Assembly: GCA_021785235.1 (NCBI GenBank)
Contig: JAJYGB010000133.1
Location: 1-5,750 of the forward strand
Source of the DNA: Bacteroidota bacterium
Lineage (GTDB): Bacteria > Bacteroidota > Kryptoniia > Kryptoniales > JAKASW01
Reading direction: 5' to 3'
DNA: 5,750 nt
Below the pieces are notes generated by a model. It did not search any database and had not been told where the DNA came from. It was given only the letters and a program-made list of their open reading frames with translations. This document shows, piece by piece, positions 1 through 5,750 of this stretch. How positions within the stretch are numbered: position 1 is the first letter of the stretch; each line of letters opens with the position of its first letter. The translations under genes and the position numbers were made by a program.

Positions 1-111
1 TATAAAGCTCTTGCTACAGTTCGCGGAGCGGAAGGCGGATTCCGTTACGCTGAAACCTTCGACATTGACAACTTCGAGAAGAAAGTCAGATGGAAAAGCC
101 TGGAACCGTGA
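1..111 (+). CDS. C-terminal tail of an unrecognised upstream gene (5' end outside window)
   Basis: Frame 1 is open from the left edge to a TGA at 109-111, giving 36 residues that begin YKALATVRGA and end VRWKSLEP. The composition (mixed charge, aromatics, no low complexity) looks like genuine protein. The stop falls 22 nt inside the next gene if that gene starts at ATG 90, or forms a GTGA overlap if it starts at GTG 108. Either arrangement is typical of translationally coupled operon genes. I do not recognise the family from this short tail. From the neighbourhood an enzyme of amino-sugar or cell-wall sugar metabolism would be plausible, but nothing in the tail shows this. Confidence 0.6.
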   Translation, partial: YKALATVRGAEGGFRYAETFDIDNFEKKVRWKSLEP

Positions 112-1085
112 AGACGCGGACTGCAACGTCCCCCAATGAAGTAAATACAAATAAGCTTCCCACAATCGAGACGTTTGGAGGCAAAGAGGAAGCTGATGTC
201 ATAGATTTGTGGAATCAATGTCTCGTTCGTGATCCGATTACGACTGACATTTTCCGCAGGAAAATTCTCCTCGATGAAAATTTTGATCCGCGCGGTTGTT
301 TGGTAGCCTTCTCCGGAGGACGCGCGGTTGGTTTTTCCGTGGCCCTTCGAAGGAAGCATCCATATTACGGGGCAGGTCTGGAACAGGGCACGGGATGGAT
401 TACGGTTTTCTTTGTCCACCCTGATTTCCGCAGATCGGGCCTTGGAGAAAAGCTCATCGAGGCATCTGAATCTTTCCTGAAGAGCGTGGGCGTTACGGCG
501 GTGTACGTGTCGTCCTATACTCCAAACTATTTTGCTCCTGGGATCGACCTTGACTCCTACCCGGAGAGCCACACTCTTCTCCGAAAGCTCGGTTACAGGC
601 GATTCGAGAGAGTATACAGCATGCGGCGATCGCTCCTTGATTTCGAAATTTCCGCCGAAGGCGAAGAAGCGAGTAAGTCCCTCGACGCGAGAGGGATCAG
701 TATTCGTGTGTTCGAACCGATGTATATTTCCGGGCTCCTCAATTTTCTGGGGACCAACTATCCAGGTGACCTTTTCAGGGTCGCGTTTGAGGAATTGAGA
801 CATGATCCCAATACCAATCGCATACTCGTGGCAGTGCAGGACCGCCGTGTTGTCGGATTCAGCCATTATGAGAACGAACACTTCGGGCCGTTTGCCATCG
901 ACCAGTCGCTGAGCGGCATGGGAGTCGGCACGTGCCTGTATGACCGCACGGCGCTTCAGATGAAAGAAAAAGGGATTCAGAACCTTTGGCTCGCTTGGGC
1001 CAACGGTCACGCCAAGGATTTTTATTACAGACGCGGACTTAAGGTCACCAGACGATATGAGATTATGCTGAAGGAGCTGAAGTAG
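90..1085 (+). CDS. Tandem GNAT-family N-acetyltransferase (two GNAT domains)
   Basis: A 331-residue protein predicted to move an acetyl group from acetyl-CoA to an amine in the cytoplasm. The first GNAT domain (about residues 24-186) has a clear motif A: the strand GWITVFFVHPDF is followed by R114-R115-S-G-L-G119, the pyrophosphate-binding R/QxxGxG loop, and ends with the usual LLRKLGYRRF strand-turn. The second domain (about 203-331) has VGFSHYENEHFGPFAI, then a degenerate loop SLSGMGVG (273-280) with Ser275 where Arg/Gln is expected, and a terminal FYYRRGLKV (311-319). Tandem GNATs include mycothiol synthase and the clostridial glucosaminide acetyltransferase GlmA; neighbouring NamZ makes an amino-sugar substrate attractive, but this is inference. 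ATG 90 has only a purine-rich leader and no good Shine-Dalgarno; GTG 108 (residue 7) is an alternative. The gene overlaps the upstream one, so coupling is likely. Confidence 0.88.
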   Translation: MEKPGTVKTRTATSPNEVNTNKLPTIETFGGKEEADVIDLWNQCLVRDPITTDIFRRKILLDENFDPRGCLVAFSGGRAVGFSVALRRKHPYYGAGLEQGTGWITVFFVHPDFRRSGLGEKLIEASESFLKSVGVTAVYVSSYTPNYFAPGIDLDSYPESHTLLRKLGYRRFERVYSMRRSLLDFEISAEGEEASKSLDARGISIRVFEPMYISGLLNFLGTNYPGDLFRVAFEELRHDPNTNRILVAVQDRRVVGFSHYENEHFGPFAIDQSLSGMGVGTCLYDRTALQMKEKGIQNLWLAWANGHAKDFYYRRGLKVTRRYEIMLKELK

Positions 1086-1174
1086 TCAGTGCGTTTTCTA
1101 ACAGGCGCCGCGGGTATTGAATGAACCGCGCAGAGCTCCGGCCGGTGGGGTGGACTATAACCAGATGAGGAGAC
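1086..1174. other. 89-nt intergenic gap with a weak hairpin
   Basis: This is the only clear gene-free gap inside the cluster. It contains an imperfect inverted repeat, CGCGGGT (1109-1115) against ACCGCG (1125-1130): six base pairs with one bulged G and a 9-nt loop. An 8-bp palindrome CCGGCCGG lies at 1138-1145. No T-run follows the hairpin, so it does not look like an intrinsic terminator. I see no convincing -35/-10 pair. It could hold an internal promoter or a processing site separating the acetyltransferase from the transport genes, but the sequence alone does not show this. Confidence 0.3.
1168..1172 (+). promoter_or_regulatory. Shine-Dalgarno AGGAG, unusually close to the symporter start
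   Basis: AGGAG ends only 2 nt before the ATG at 1175, shorter than the usual 5-9 nt. The upstream reading frame is closed by TGA at 1166-1168, so the start cannot lie further upstream, and the first residues (NFHLIDWVILVVYLAG) already form the expected first helix. The start is therefore probably right and translation initiation may be suboptimal. Confidence 0.5.
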
Positions 1175-2689
1175 ATGAACTTCCATCTCATTGACTGGGT
1201 GATCCTTGTGGTCTACCTCGCAGGCACGGTCTACATCGGACTGAGAGCGAGAAGATATGTGGAGAACATGGAGGGGTATTACGTTGCCGGAAGAAAGGTG
1301 AAAGTCGCACTCGGTTCGGCGACTCTCATCGCCACTGAAATCGGGGTCGTGACTTTTATGTACTTTGGTCAGCTCGGCTATCTCACGGGGTTCTCTTGTT
1401 TCATACTCGGATTGATTGGCGTGTTCGGTTACATGGTTATCGGAAAGACCGGGTTCATTGTCTCAGGCTTGAGACGTTTGAAGGTAATCACGATCCCGGA
1501 ATTCTATGAGCTTCGATACGACAAATCGGTAAGATGGCTCGGCGGAGTCCTCCTTTTCGTCGGAGGCGTACTCAACATGGGCGTCTTCCTCAGATTCGAC
1601 GGGATTTTCCTGACCGAAACGATGGGACTTGGCGAGAAGGAAAAGGCTGTCGTCATGGTGATAATGCTCATCATCGTCGTCAGCTACACGATCCTCGGCG
1701 GGATGTTTTCGGTTGTGATAACAGACTTCATTCAATTCGTGGTCCTTTCATTCGGCATGCTCATCGCGACGATATTCGTGCTGTCGAAGGTAAGCATGGC
1801 TTCTATCGCCCATACCGTCGTAACACAGTATGGGAAAGATGGCGTCGATCCGATAACCAATCCGCAGTTCGGCTGGGTCTTCATATTTTGGATGCTTGTC
1901 GGAAGTATCGCGTTGTCGGCTTTGAATCAGCCTGCCGTTTCAAAGTCGTTTGCTTCGGAATCTCCGGAGGTGGGCAGGAAAGTGTTCCTCTTTAGTGGGT
2001 TCACACTGGCCGGAAGATATATGATCCCGATGCTTTGGGGGGTCGCCGCGCTGGCAATGTTTGGTCCGAAGATCAATTCGCTGGTCGCCATGCCGAGACT
2101 TCTCGGTACGCTTGTCCCGTCAGGGCTGCTTGGGCTGATGGTGGCGGGCATGCTCGCCGCATCCATGTCGACTTATAGCGCGTACCTCCTTGCATGGAGC
2201 ACTGTGGCTACGAGAGATATCATTGCCCCTCTCCTGAAATCACCGATGTCGGACAAGGCTAACGTAGCCATGACGAGGATCGTCGCTGGCGCGATAGGAA
2301 TATTCATGCTGGTGTTCGGGTTATTCTACCAGCTCCCGTCGACCGCCTTTCAATACCTTTCGCTTACCGGCGCGATGTATGCGGCGGGAGCTTTCGCTTG
2401 CGTGACTGCCGGACTCTATTGGAAAAAGGCGAACATAGTGGGAGCGTACTCCGGCCTCGCGCTCGGCGCCGTCGCCCCTGCCGCCTTCCTGGTGCTTTCT
2501 CAATTTCAGGACACGCTTCCCAAGGGACTCCACTTTCTTATTAACGTCAATGTCTCCGGGTTCCTGAGCTTCGTGCTCGCGGCGGCGGGCATGGTGATCG
2601 GCTCGCTGCTGACCCAGAATACGCGCCCGCCGGTACAACTGCCGAAGTCTTATTATGATGACGAAGCTGGAGGTAAATCGTATGTCTGA
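1175..2689 (+). CDS. Sodium:solute symporter family (SSS/SLC5-like) transporter
   Basis: A 504-residue, very hydrophobic protein of normal SSS length with about 13 predicted membrane helices, expected to use the Na+ gradient to import a solute across the inner membrane. Family marks: the opening helix LIDWVILVVYLAG, followed by MEGYYVAGRK (32-41); the TM5-region signature YTILGGMFSVVITDFIQF (171-188); and the TM8 stretch AASMSTYSAYLLAW (328-341) leading to TRDI. By my alignment with vSGLT, Ala329, Ser332 and Thr333 match Ala361, Ser364 and Ser365 of its Na2 sodium site, so coupling to Na+ looks intact. The substrate cannot be read from sequence. The neighbours (secreted glycosidase-like protein and NamZ) suggest a sugar or small oligosaccharide, perhaps MurNAc-containing. 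The stop overlaps the following small membrane gene by 8 nt, implying coupled synthesis. Confidence 0.93.
   Translation: MNFHLIDWVILVVYLAGTVYIGLRARRYVENMEGYYVAGRKVKVALGSATLIATEIGVVTFMYFGQLGYLTGFSCFILGLIGVFGYMVIGKTGFIVSGLRRLKVITIPEFYELRYDKSVRWLGGVLLFVGGVLNMGVFLRFDGIFLTETMGLGEKEKAVVMVIMLIIVVSYTILGGMFSVVITDFIQFVVLSFGMLIATIFVLSKVSMASIAHTVVTQYGKDGVDPITNPQFGWVFIFWMLVGSIALSALNQPAVSKSFASESPEVGRKVFLFSGFTLAGRYMIPMLWGVAALAMFGPKINSLVAMPRLLGTLVPSGLLGLMVAGMLAASMSTYSAYLLAWSTVATRDIIAPLLKSPMSDKANVAMTRIVAGAIGIFMLVFGLFYQLPSTAFQYLSLTGAMYAAGAFACVTAGLYWKKANIVGAYSGLALGAVAPAAFLVLSQFQDTLPKGLHFLINVNVSGFLSFVLAAAGMVIGSLLTQNTRPPVQLPKSYYDDEAGGKSYV
2669..2674 (+). promoter_or_regulatory. Strong Shine-Dalgarno GGAGGT for the small membrane protein
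   Basis: GGAGGT lies inside the last codons of the symporter gene, 7 nt before the ATG at 2682. It decides the start: an in-frame ATG at 2655 would add nine residues (MMTKLEVNR), but has no such site and would place this motif inside the coding region. Confidence 0.75.
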
Positions 2690-2849
2690 AGCGAGCATTG
2701 TTTGGATCATCATGTACGGTATCTCCACTCTCGCCTTTTTCGCGGTGGCTGCGGGAATCACGTTCTACGGTATCCAGGATCTCAGGTCCCTCCTGTCGAA
2801 AGCGAATAAGAAAGTCGTGGAAAGGAAGAACGAAAAACGTGAAGGTTAG
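2682..2849 (+). CDS. Small single-helix membrane protein, likely symporter accessory subunit
   Basis: A 55-residue protein. Residues 6-29 (IVWIIMYGISTLAFFAVAAG and onward) form one membrane helix. The rest (IQDLRSLLSKANKKVVERKN) is amphipathic and Lys/Arg-rich, so by the positive-inside rule the C-terminus should face the cytoplasm and the N-terminus the periplasm. The ATG overlaps the symporter stop as ATGTCTGA and has an ideal ribosome site. Small membrane partners encoded directly next to SSS-type transporters are a known pattern, and the overlap suggests roughly matched synthesis with the large subunit. I cannot assign it to a named family. The role as stabiliser or regulator of the symporter is inferred from position and topology only. 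Its 3' end overlaps the start of the hydrolase gene by 11 nt. Confidence 0.8.
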   Translation: MSEASIVWIIMYGISTLAFFAVAAGITFYGIQDLRSLLSKANKKVVERKNEKREG

Positions 2850-2949
2850 CCTTGGCAGGGGTATAGATCGGCGTTCGAGGGCAAACGGAAGCGTATCTGG
2901 TTTGATTCTTATGGCGGTTTATTTTTCAGTTATGCTTCAAAGCGTCGCT
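2839..2949 (+). other. Predicted signal peptide of the hydrolase
   Basis: Residues 1-37 from the GTG start: a long, arginine-rich n-region of about 20 residues, a hydrophobic h-region (GLILMAVYFSVML) and a small-residue cleavage region ending SVA before GFGATSS. No lipobox cysteine is present, so export as a soluble rather than lipid-anchored protein is expected. The long n-region leaves open that translation begins later, for example at TTG 2902 or ATG 2911. Confidence 0.6.
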
Positions 2950-4767
2950 GGATTTGGCGCGACTTCTTCACCTTCCAACAGTTCAACGCTTCCGTCCGAA
3001 CGGGCCTTTGAACATGCGTCCCACTTGAAGTCCAGCCTCGTGAAAGTGAAAGTGGATGCGGGGACGATTGTTTCCAGGGTGAGTCCGTACCTTTACGGAT
3101 TGAATGTGGCGAGGTGGGATGAAGATCTTTTTCCGGGTCCGGCGAGGGACATGCTCCTAGACTGCGACCGGGATGCGATAAGGAAGGTCAAGGAAGCGGG
3201 CTTCACGATGCTGAAGTATCCCGGCGGTAATGACGCCGACCATTACATTTGGAACAGTCCCGAAAACAGCGCCGGAGAAATGAACACAGACGAGTACGCG
3301 GCTTTCCTTAGAACCATCGGCGCTCAGGGATTTATTACCGTGAACTTCAATGAGCCCCCCTCCCTCGCGGCCGAATGGGTTAGGTATTGCAACAGGGTCA
3401 AAGATTACGATATAAAATACTGGGAGGTTGGCGACGAGCAATGGGGAGCATGGGCGGCCGGACACACGACGCCCGAAAAGTACGCGAAGCGATTTATTGA
3501 GTTTGCAAAAGCGATGAAGGCTGTCGATCCGACTATTAAGATCGCCGCTGATGTCAAGCCTTCGGATGATCCTAACGACTGGACTTGCCGTGTGCTGAAG
3601 GCCGCAGGCAATTACATCGACATAGTAACTTTTTCTTACTACCCGCTGACTGACAAGGAAGAATATCCCGATTCGCTCTTCGCAAGTCTGGCTACTTACC
3701 GCCGAGATTACGATGCAATCCGCCATGCGTTGCAGGAGACACTCCCGCTGGTTGATCCTGCACACGGGTTGGAAAGAGCCGATACGATGTGGATCGCCGA
3801 CGTCGGCTACAACTCCGTCAACAGCAGGCCGGGACCGATAACGCTCTCCATCGCGAACGCGCTATGGACCGGAGATCTTCTCGGAACCATGGCAGAACTC
3901 GGCGAGAAAATTTCCTGCTTCTGGGCGCTGCACAACTCGTACCCACCGGGGAAGGGCGATTACGGGATATTATCGGAAGATGGGAAGAACACGCCGAGTT
4001 ACAGCTACTACGTGTTCCCGGCTTACACCCGCCTGTTCGGCAGCGAGGTGGTACGGTGCGTCTCTTCCGATCCGTCGTTATCCGCGTACGCGGCTACTTA
4101 TGCTGCGGACACACTTGCGATTATTTTAATCAACAAAGACGCGAGGCGGACAAAGAACGTAGAAATCGATCTGATTGATTTCCAGCCTGAATCGAAAATG
4201 ACAGGATGGATACTTGACGATAGCCACAAGCTTGATGAATCGCGAGACTTGCCACGGGCAGCGGACAAATTTATTGAGAAGGTACCTCCGTACTCGCTGG
4301 TCGTCCTGCATCTTTTGAGAAAGGGAACCATCCTGGCTCCCATCAACCTCGCGCTCCACGCGCGCGCGACCGCGTCATCAAGCGCTAAGAACGGTCCTGA
4401 CTTCAGACCTTCGAGTGCCGTCGACGGGAAGATGTACACGCGTTGGGCGTCAGCTGCTCTATGGGGAGCCGACAAGGGGTTAGACCCTCAATGGTTTCAA
4501 CTCGACTTGAAACGTCCTCGGCACTTCAATGAAGTCGTTATCCATTGGGCAAAAGGCTACGGCATAGATTTTAAACTTGAGGTCTCTGCCGACGGCAGAA
4601 GATGGAAAACAATTTTGAATGAGACGAAAGGCGTTGGTGGAACAGAAAGGATAAAATTCGGAGCAATAAAAGCCCGATACTTACGGCTCAATGGAACAAA
4701 AGGTTCTCCGGCAATTTCGAGTTACTCCATTTATGAGTTCGAAGTATTCGATTCTACGAATGAGTGA
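2839..4767 (+). CDS. Secreted GH51/GH39-like (clan A) glycoside hydrolase with C-terminal F5/8C (CBM32-like) domain; catalytic residues altered
   Basis: 642 residues from GTG 2839, the preferred start because it gives a signal peptide: basic n-region (K2, R7, R11, R12, R14), hydrophobic core GLILMAVYFSVML (21-33), possible cleavage after SVA (35-37). AAGGA at 2822-2826 is a distant ribosome site; ATG 2911 would lose the n-region. A linker is followed by a TIM-barrel region (about 83-385) with SPYLYGLN (82-89), KYPGGNDADHYIWN (126-139), YWEVGDEQWG (194-203) and FWALHN (361-366), as in arabinofuranosidase-like enzymes. A beta-domain (about 390-493) follows, then an F5/8C domain (about 503-640; AVDGKMYTRWAS at 527-538, WFQLDL, ARYLRLNG). 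Glu200 fits the acid/base, but the hallmark Asn before it is Asp199. Where a Glu-Tyr-Asn nucleophile motif is expected there is Gly323-Tyr-Asn, with Asp321 nearby. The fold call is firm; activity and substrate are not. It probably acts in the periplasm, outer surface or outside the cell. Confidence 0.82.
   Translation: MKVSLGRGIDRRSRANGSVSGLILMAVYFSVMLQSVAGFGATSSPSNSSTLPSERAFEHASHLKSSLVKVKVDAGTIVSRVSPYLYGLNVARWDEDLFPGPARDMLLDCDRDAIRKVKEAGFTMLKYPGGNDADHYIWNSPENSAGEMNTDEYAAFLRTIGAQGFITVNFNEPPSLAAEWVRYCNRVKDYDIKYWEVGDEQWGAWAAGHTTPEKYAKRFIEFAKAMKAVDPTIKIAADVKPSDDPNDWTCRVLKAAGNYIDIVTFSYYPLTDKEEYPDSLFASLATYRRDYDAIRHALQETLPLVDPAHGLERADTMWIADVGYNSVNSRPGPITLSIANALWTGDLLGTMAELGEKISCFWALHNSYPPGKGDYGILSEDGKNTPSYSYYVFPAYTRLFGSEVVRCVSSDPSLSAYAATYAADTLAIILINKDARRTKNVEIDLIDFQPESKMTGWILDDSHKLDESRDLPRAADKFIEKVPPYSLVVLHLLRKGTILAPINLALHARATASSSAKNGPDFRPSSAVDGKMYTRWASAALWGADKGLDPQWFQLDLKRPRHFNEVVIHWAKGYGIDFKLEVSADGRRWKTILNETKGVGGTERIKFGAIKARYLRLNGTKGSPAISSYSIYEFEVFDSTNE
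4345..4758 (+). other. F5/8 type C (discoidin/CBM32-like) domain in the hydrolase
   Basis: Covers about residues 503-640. It opens with NLALHARATASSS and contains the typical DGKMYTRWAS and PQWFQLDL segments, an EVVIHWAKGYGIDFKLEVS strand pair with SADGRRW, and a closing ARYLRLNG and YEFEVFDS. Such domains bind galactose, GlcNAc or other glycans in carbohydrate-active enzymes, so this one probably tethers the protein to its polymer. The bound sugar cannot be told from sequence. Confidence 0.85.
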
Positions 4768-4833
4768 AAACGGTTCGCGTTCCGAGATTGGACGACATGC
4801 AGATTATTTTCAATTGATTGCGGGATTCAAAAT

Positions 4834-4838
4834 AGGAG
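4834..4838 (+). promoter_or_regulatory. Shine-Dalgarno AGGAG that favours the GTG start of namZ
   Basis: AGGAG followed by an 8-nt spacer (AAGCACAG) precedes GTG 4847. The competing in-frame ATG at 4760 has no purine-rich site before it. This is the main reason for placing the start at 4847. Confidence 0.7.
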
Positions 4839-4846
4839 AAGCACAG

Positions 4847-5750
4847 GTGGCGGAAAGAAGAGTAAAGCTCGGCTGCGAACGGCTGATGGGTTCGGAGCGA
4901 GAGCTCATCGCCGGTAAGCAAGTCGGCATAATCACAAATCACAGCGGCGTTCTGCCGGAAGGGGAACACATAGTCGATGTTCTGAGAACGGGTAACGACG
5001 TGTCGATCAAAGCCCTCTTTTCCCCCGAACATGGGATAAGGGGCGATGCTCCAGCAGGCAAGCATCTCGAGAACGAGGTGGATCCAAAGACAGGCGTTCA
5101 GGTCTATTCGCTTTATGGCGATCATAATAAGCCTGATGTGACTATGCTTAGCGGAATAGATGTACTCATATACGACATTCAGGATGTGGGCGTCAGGTTC
5201 TATACTTACATAAGCACACTCGCCCTGGTCATGGAGGCGGCGGCTGAAAATGATATACCCCTTGTGCTGCTGGATCGCCCGCTGGTACTTCCGGGGCACA
5301 TGATCGACGGGCCAGTTCTGAATAATGAAGTTAGGTCGTTTGTGGGGATGCTTCCAATCCCGGTGCTGTACAGCCTTACTCCAGGCGAACTCGCGGGGTT
5401 GATTCGGCGGGAGTACCTCGCGAAAAAGCATCTTGATCTTGATTTGACCGTGATGAAGCTGGAAAATTATTCGCGGTCGATGTGGTACGACGAGACTGGG
5501 CTCAATTGGCTTCCGCCATCGCCCAATATTCCGGCAATCGATACCGCGGCAGTTTACCCTGGAACAGCGCTGATCGAAGGAACGAACGTAAGCGAAGGGA
5601 GGGGAACCGAATCTCCCTTCAGGCTTATAGGCGCGCCGTTTGTGGATAAGATGAAGCTTGCCGATTCACTGAATTCGCTCGAACTTCCGGGGCTGAAGTT
5701 TAATCCCGTCGACTTTACACCGAGGGGAAAGAGTATCGTAAGTCACACAA
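4847..5750 (+). CDS. namZ: NamZ-type exo-beta-N-acetylmuramidase (DUF1343, GH171), 3' end outside window
   Basis: 301 complete codons are present; family members are usually about 390-420 residues, so roughly the last quarter is missing. Characterised NamZ proteins remove N-acetylmuramic acid from the non-reducing end of peptidoglycan fragments. Family motifs in order, numbered from GTG 4847: GKQVGIITNHSG near the N-terminus, FSPEHGIRG (58-66, with Glu61 in the conserved PEHG), DIQDVGVRFYTYISTL (110-125), LDRP (142-145), PPSPNIP (223-229), and EGTNVSEGRGTESPF (244-258) followed by GAPF. The frame is open throughout. The segment after LDRP reads LVLPG instead of the common NPxxG. No signal peptide is visible from either GTG 4847 or ATG 4760, so a cytoplasmic enzyme is likely, unlike secreted NamZ such as that of Bacillus subtilis. 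Being downstream of a symporter fits hydrolysis after import. Confidence 0.92.
   Translation, partial: MAERRVKLGCERLMGSERELIAGKQVGIITNHSGVLPEGEHIVDVLRTGNDVSIKALFSPEHGIRGDAPAGKHLENEVDPKTGVQVYSLYGDHNKPDVTMLSGIDVLIYDIQDVGVRFYTYISTLALVMEAAAENDIPLVLLDRPLVLPGHMIDGPVLNNEVRSFVGMLPIPVLYSLTPGELAGLIRREYLAKKHLDLDLTVMKLENYSRSMWYDETGLNWLPPSPNIPAIDTAAVYPGTALIEGTNVSEGRGTESPFRLIGAPFVDKMKLADSLNSLELPGLKFNPVDFTPRGKSIVSHT

Noticed and set aside
45..1010. 321-codon open frame on the minus strand across the acetyltransferase gene
   Set aside because: It lies antisense to a gene with clear GNAT motifs, has no recognisable domain or ribosome site, and its residues look like a codon-bias shadow.
1109..1130. Intrinsic terminator after the acetyltransferase gene
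   Set aside because: The stem is short and bulged and no T-run follows it.
2698..2838. N-terminal extension of the hydrolase from ATG 2698
   Set aside because: It is an out-of-frame reading of the small membrane gene, rich in Ser/Arg and without a domain, and would bury the signal peptide 68 residues inside the protein.
4356..4372. Alternating CG run as a structural or regulatory element
   Set aside because: It encodes a normal stretch (L-H-A-R-A-T) at the start of the F5/8C domain and needs no other explanation.
4781..4833. Promoter in the AT-richer stretch before namZ
   Set aside because: TTGGAC at 4788-4793 has no acceptable -10 at 16-18 nt; the region reads better as operon leader or as codons of an extended NamZ.
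4754..5431. 225-codon minus-strand open frame across namZ
   Set aside because: The plus strand here encodes unmistakable DUF1343 motifs, and the antisense product has no family features.

Overview
The window is a compact, one-direction (+ strand) gene cluster from a bacterium. It holds six genes: the last 36 codons of an unrecognised gene, a tandem-domain GNAT acetyltransferase, a sodium:solute symporter (SSS), a 55-residue single-helix membrane protein, a secreted clan-A-type glycoside hydrolase carrying a C-terminal F5/8-type-C (CBM32-like) domain, and the first 301 codons of a DUF1343/NamZ protein (exo-beta-N-acetylmuramidase, GH171) that runs off the right edge. No RNA genes, mobile elements, CRISPR arrays or convincing terminators are visible.

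The DNA is of middling GC by eye. Some starts have good Shine-Dalgarno sequences (GGAGGT before the small membrane protein, AGGAG before namZ). A secreted carbohydrate-active enzyme, a Na+ symporter and NamZ together suggest a heterotrophic Gram-negative-type bacterium, perhaps in the Bacteroidota/Ignavibacteria neighbourhood. That placement is a weak inference from gene content only.

Layout: 1-111 is the tail of an upstream gene. 90-1085 is the GNAT, overlapping that tail by 22 nt. 1086-1174 is the only clear gap between genes (89 nt, one weak hairpin). 1175-2689 is the symporter, 2682-2849 the small membrane protein (8-nt overlap) and 2839-4767 the hydrolase (11-nt overlap with the preferred GTG start). 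4847-5750 is namZ, 79 nt further on if its GTG start is right, or overlapping the hydrolase by 8 nt if an ATG at 4760 is used.

A reasonable but unproven reading is a scavenging pathway for amino-sugar glycans, probably peptidoglycan-derived. The secreted protein binds or cuts glycan outside the cytoplasm, the symporter with its small partner imports the product, NamZ (no visible signal peptide) removes N-acetylmuramic acid inside the cell, and the GNAT may re-acetylate glucosamine units. The main anomaly is the hydrolase: its fold motifs are clear, but the usual nucleophile Glu appears to be Gly323 and the hallmark Asn-Glu before the acid/base reads Asp-Glu. It may be a binding protein or use a different mechanism or substrate.
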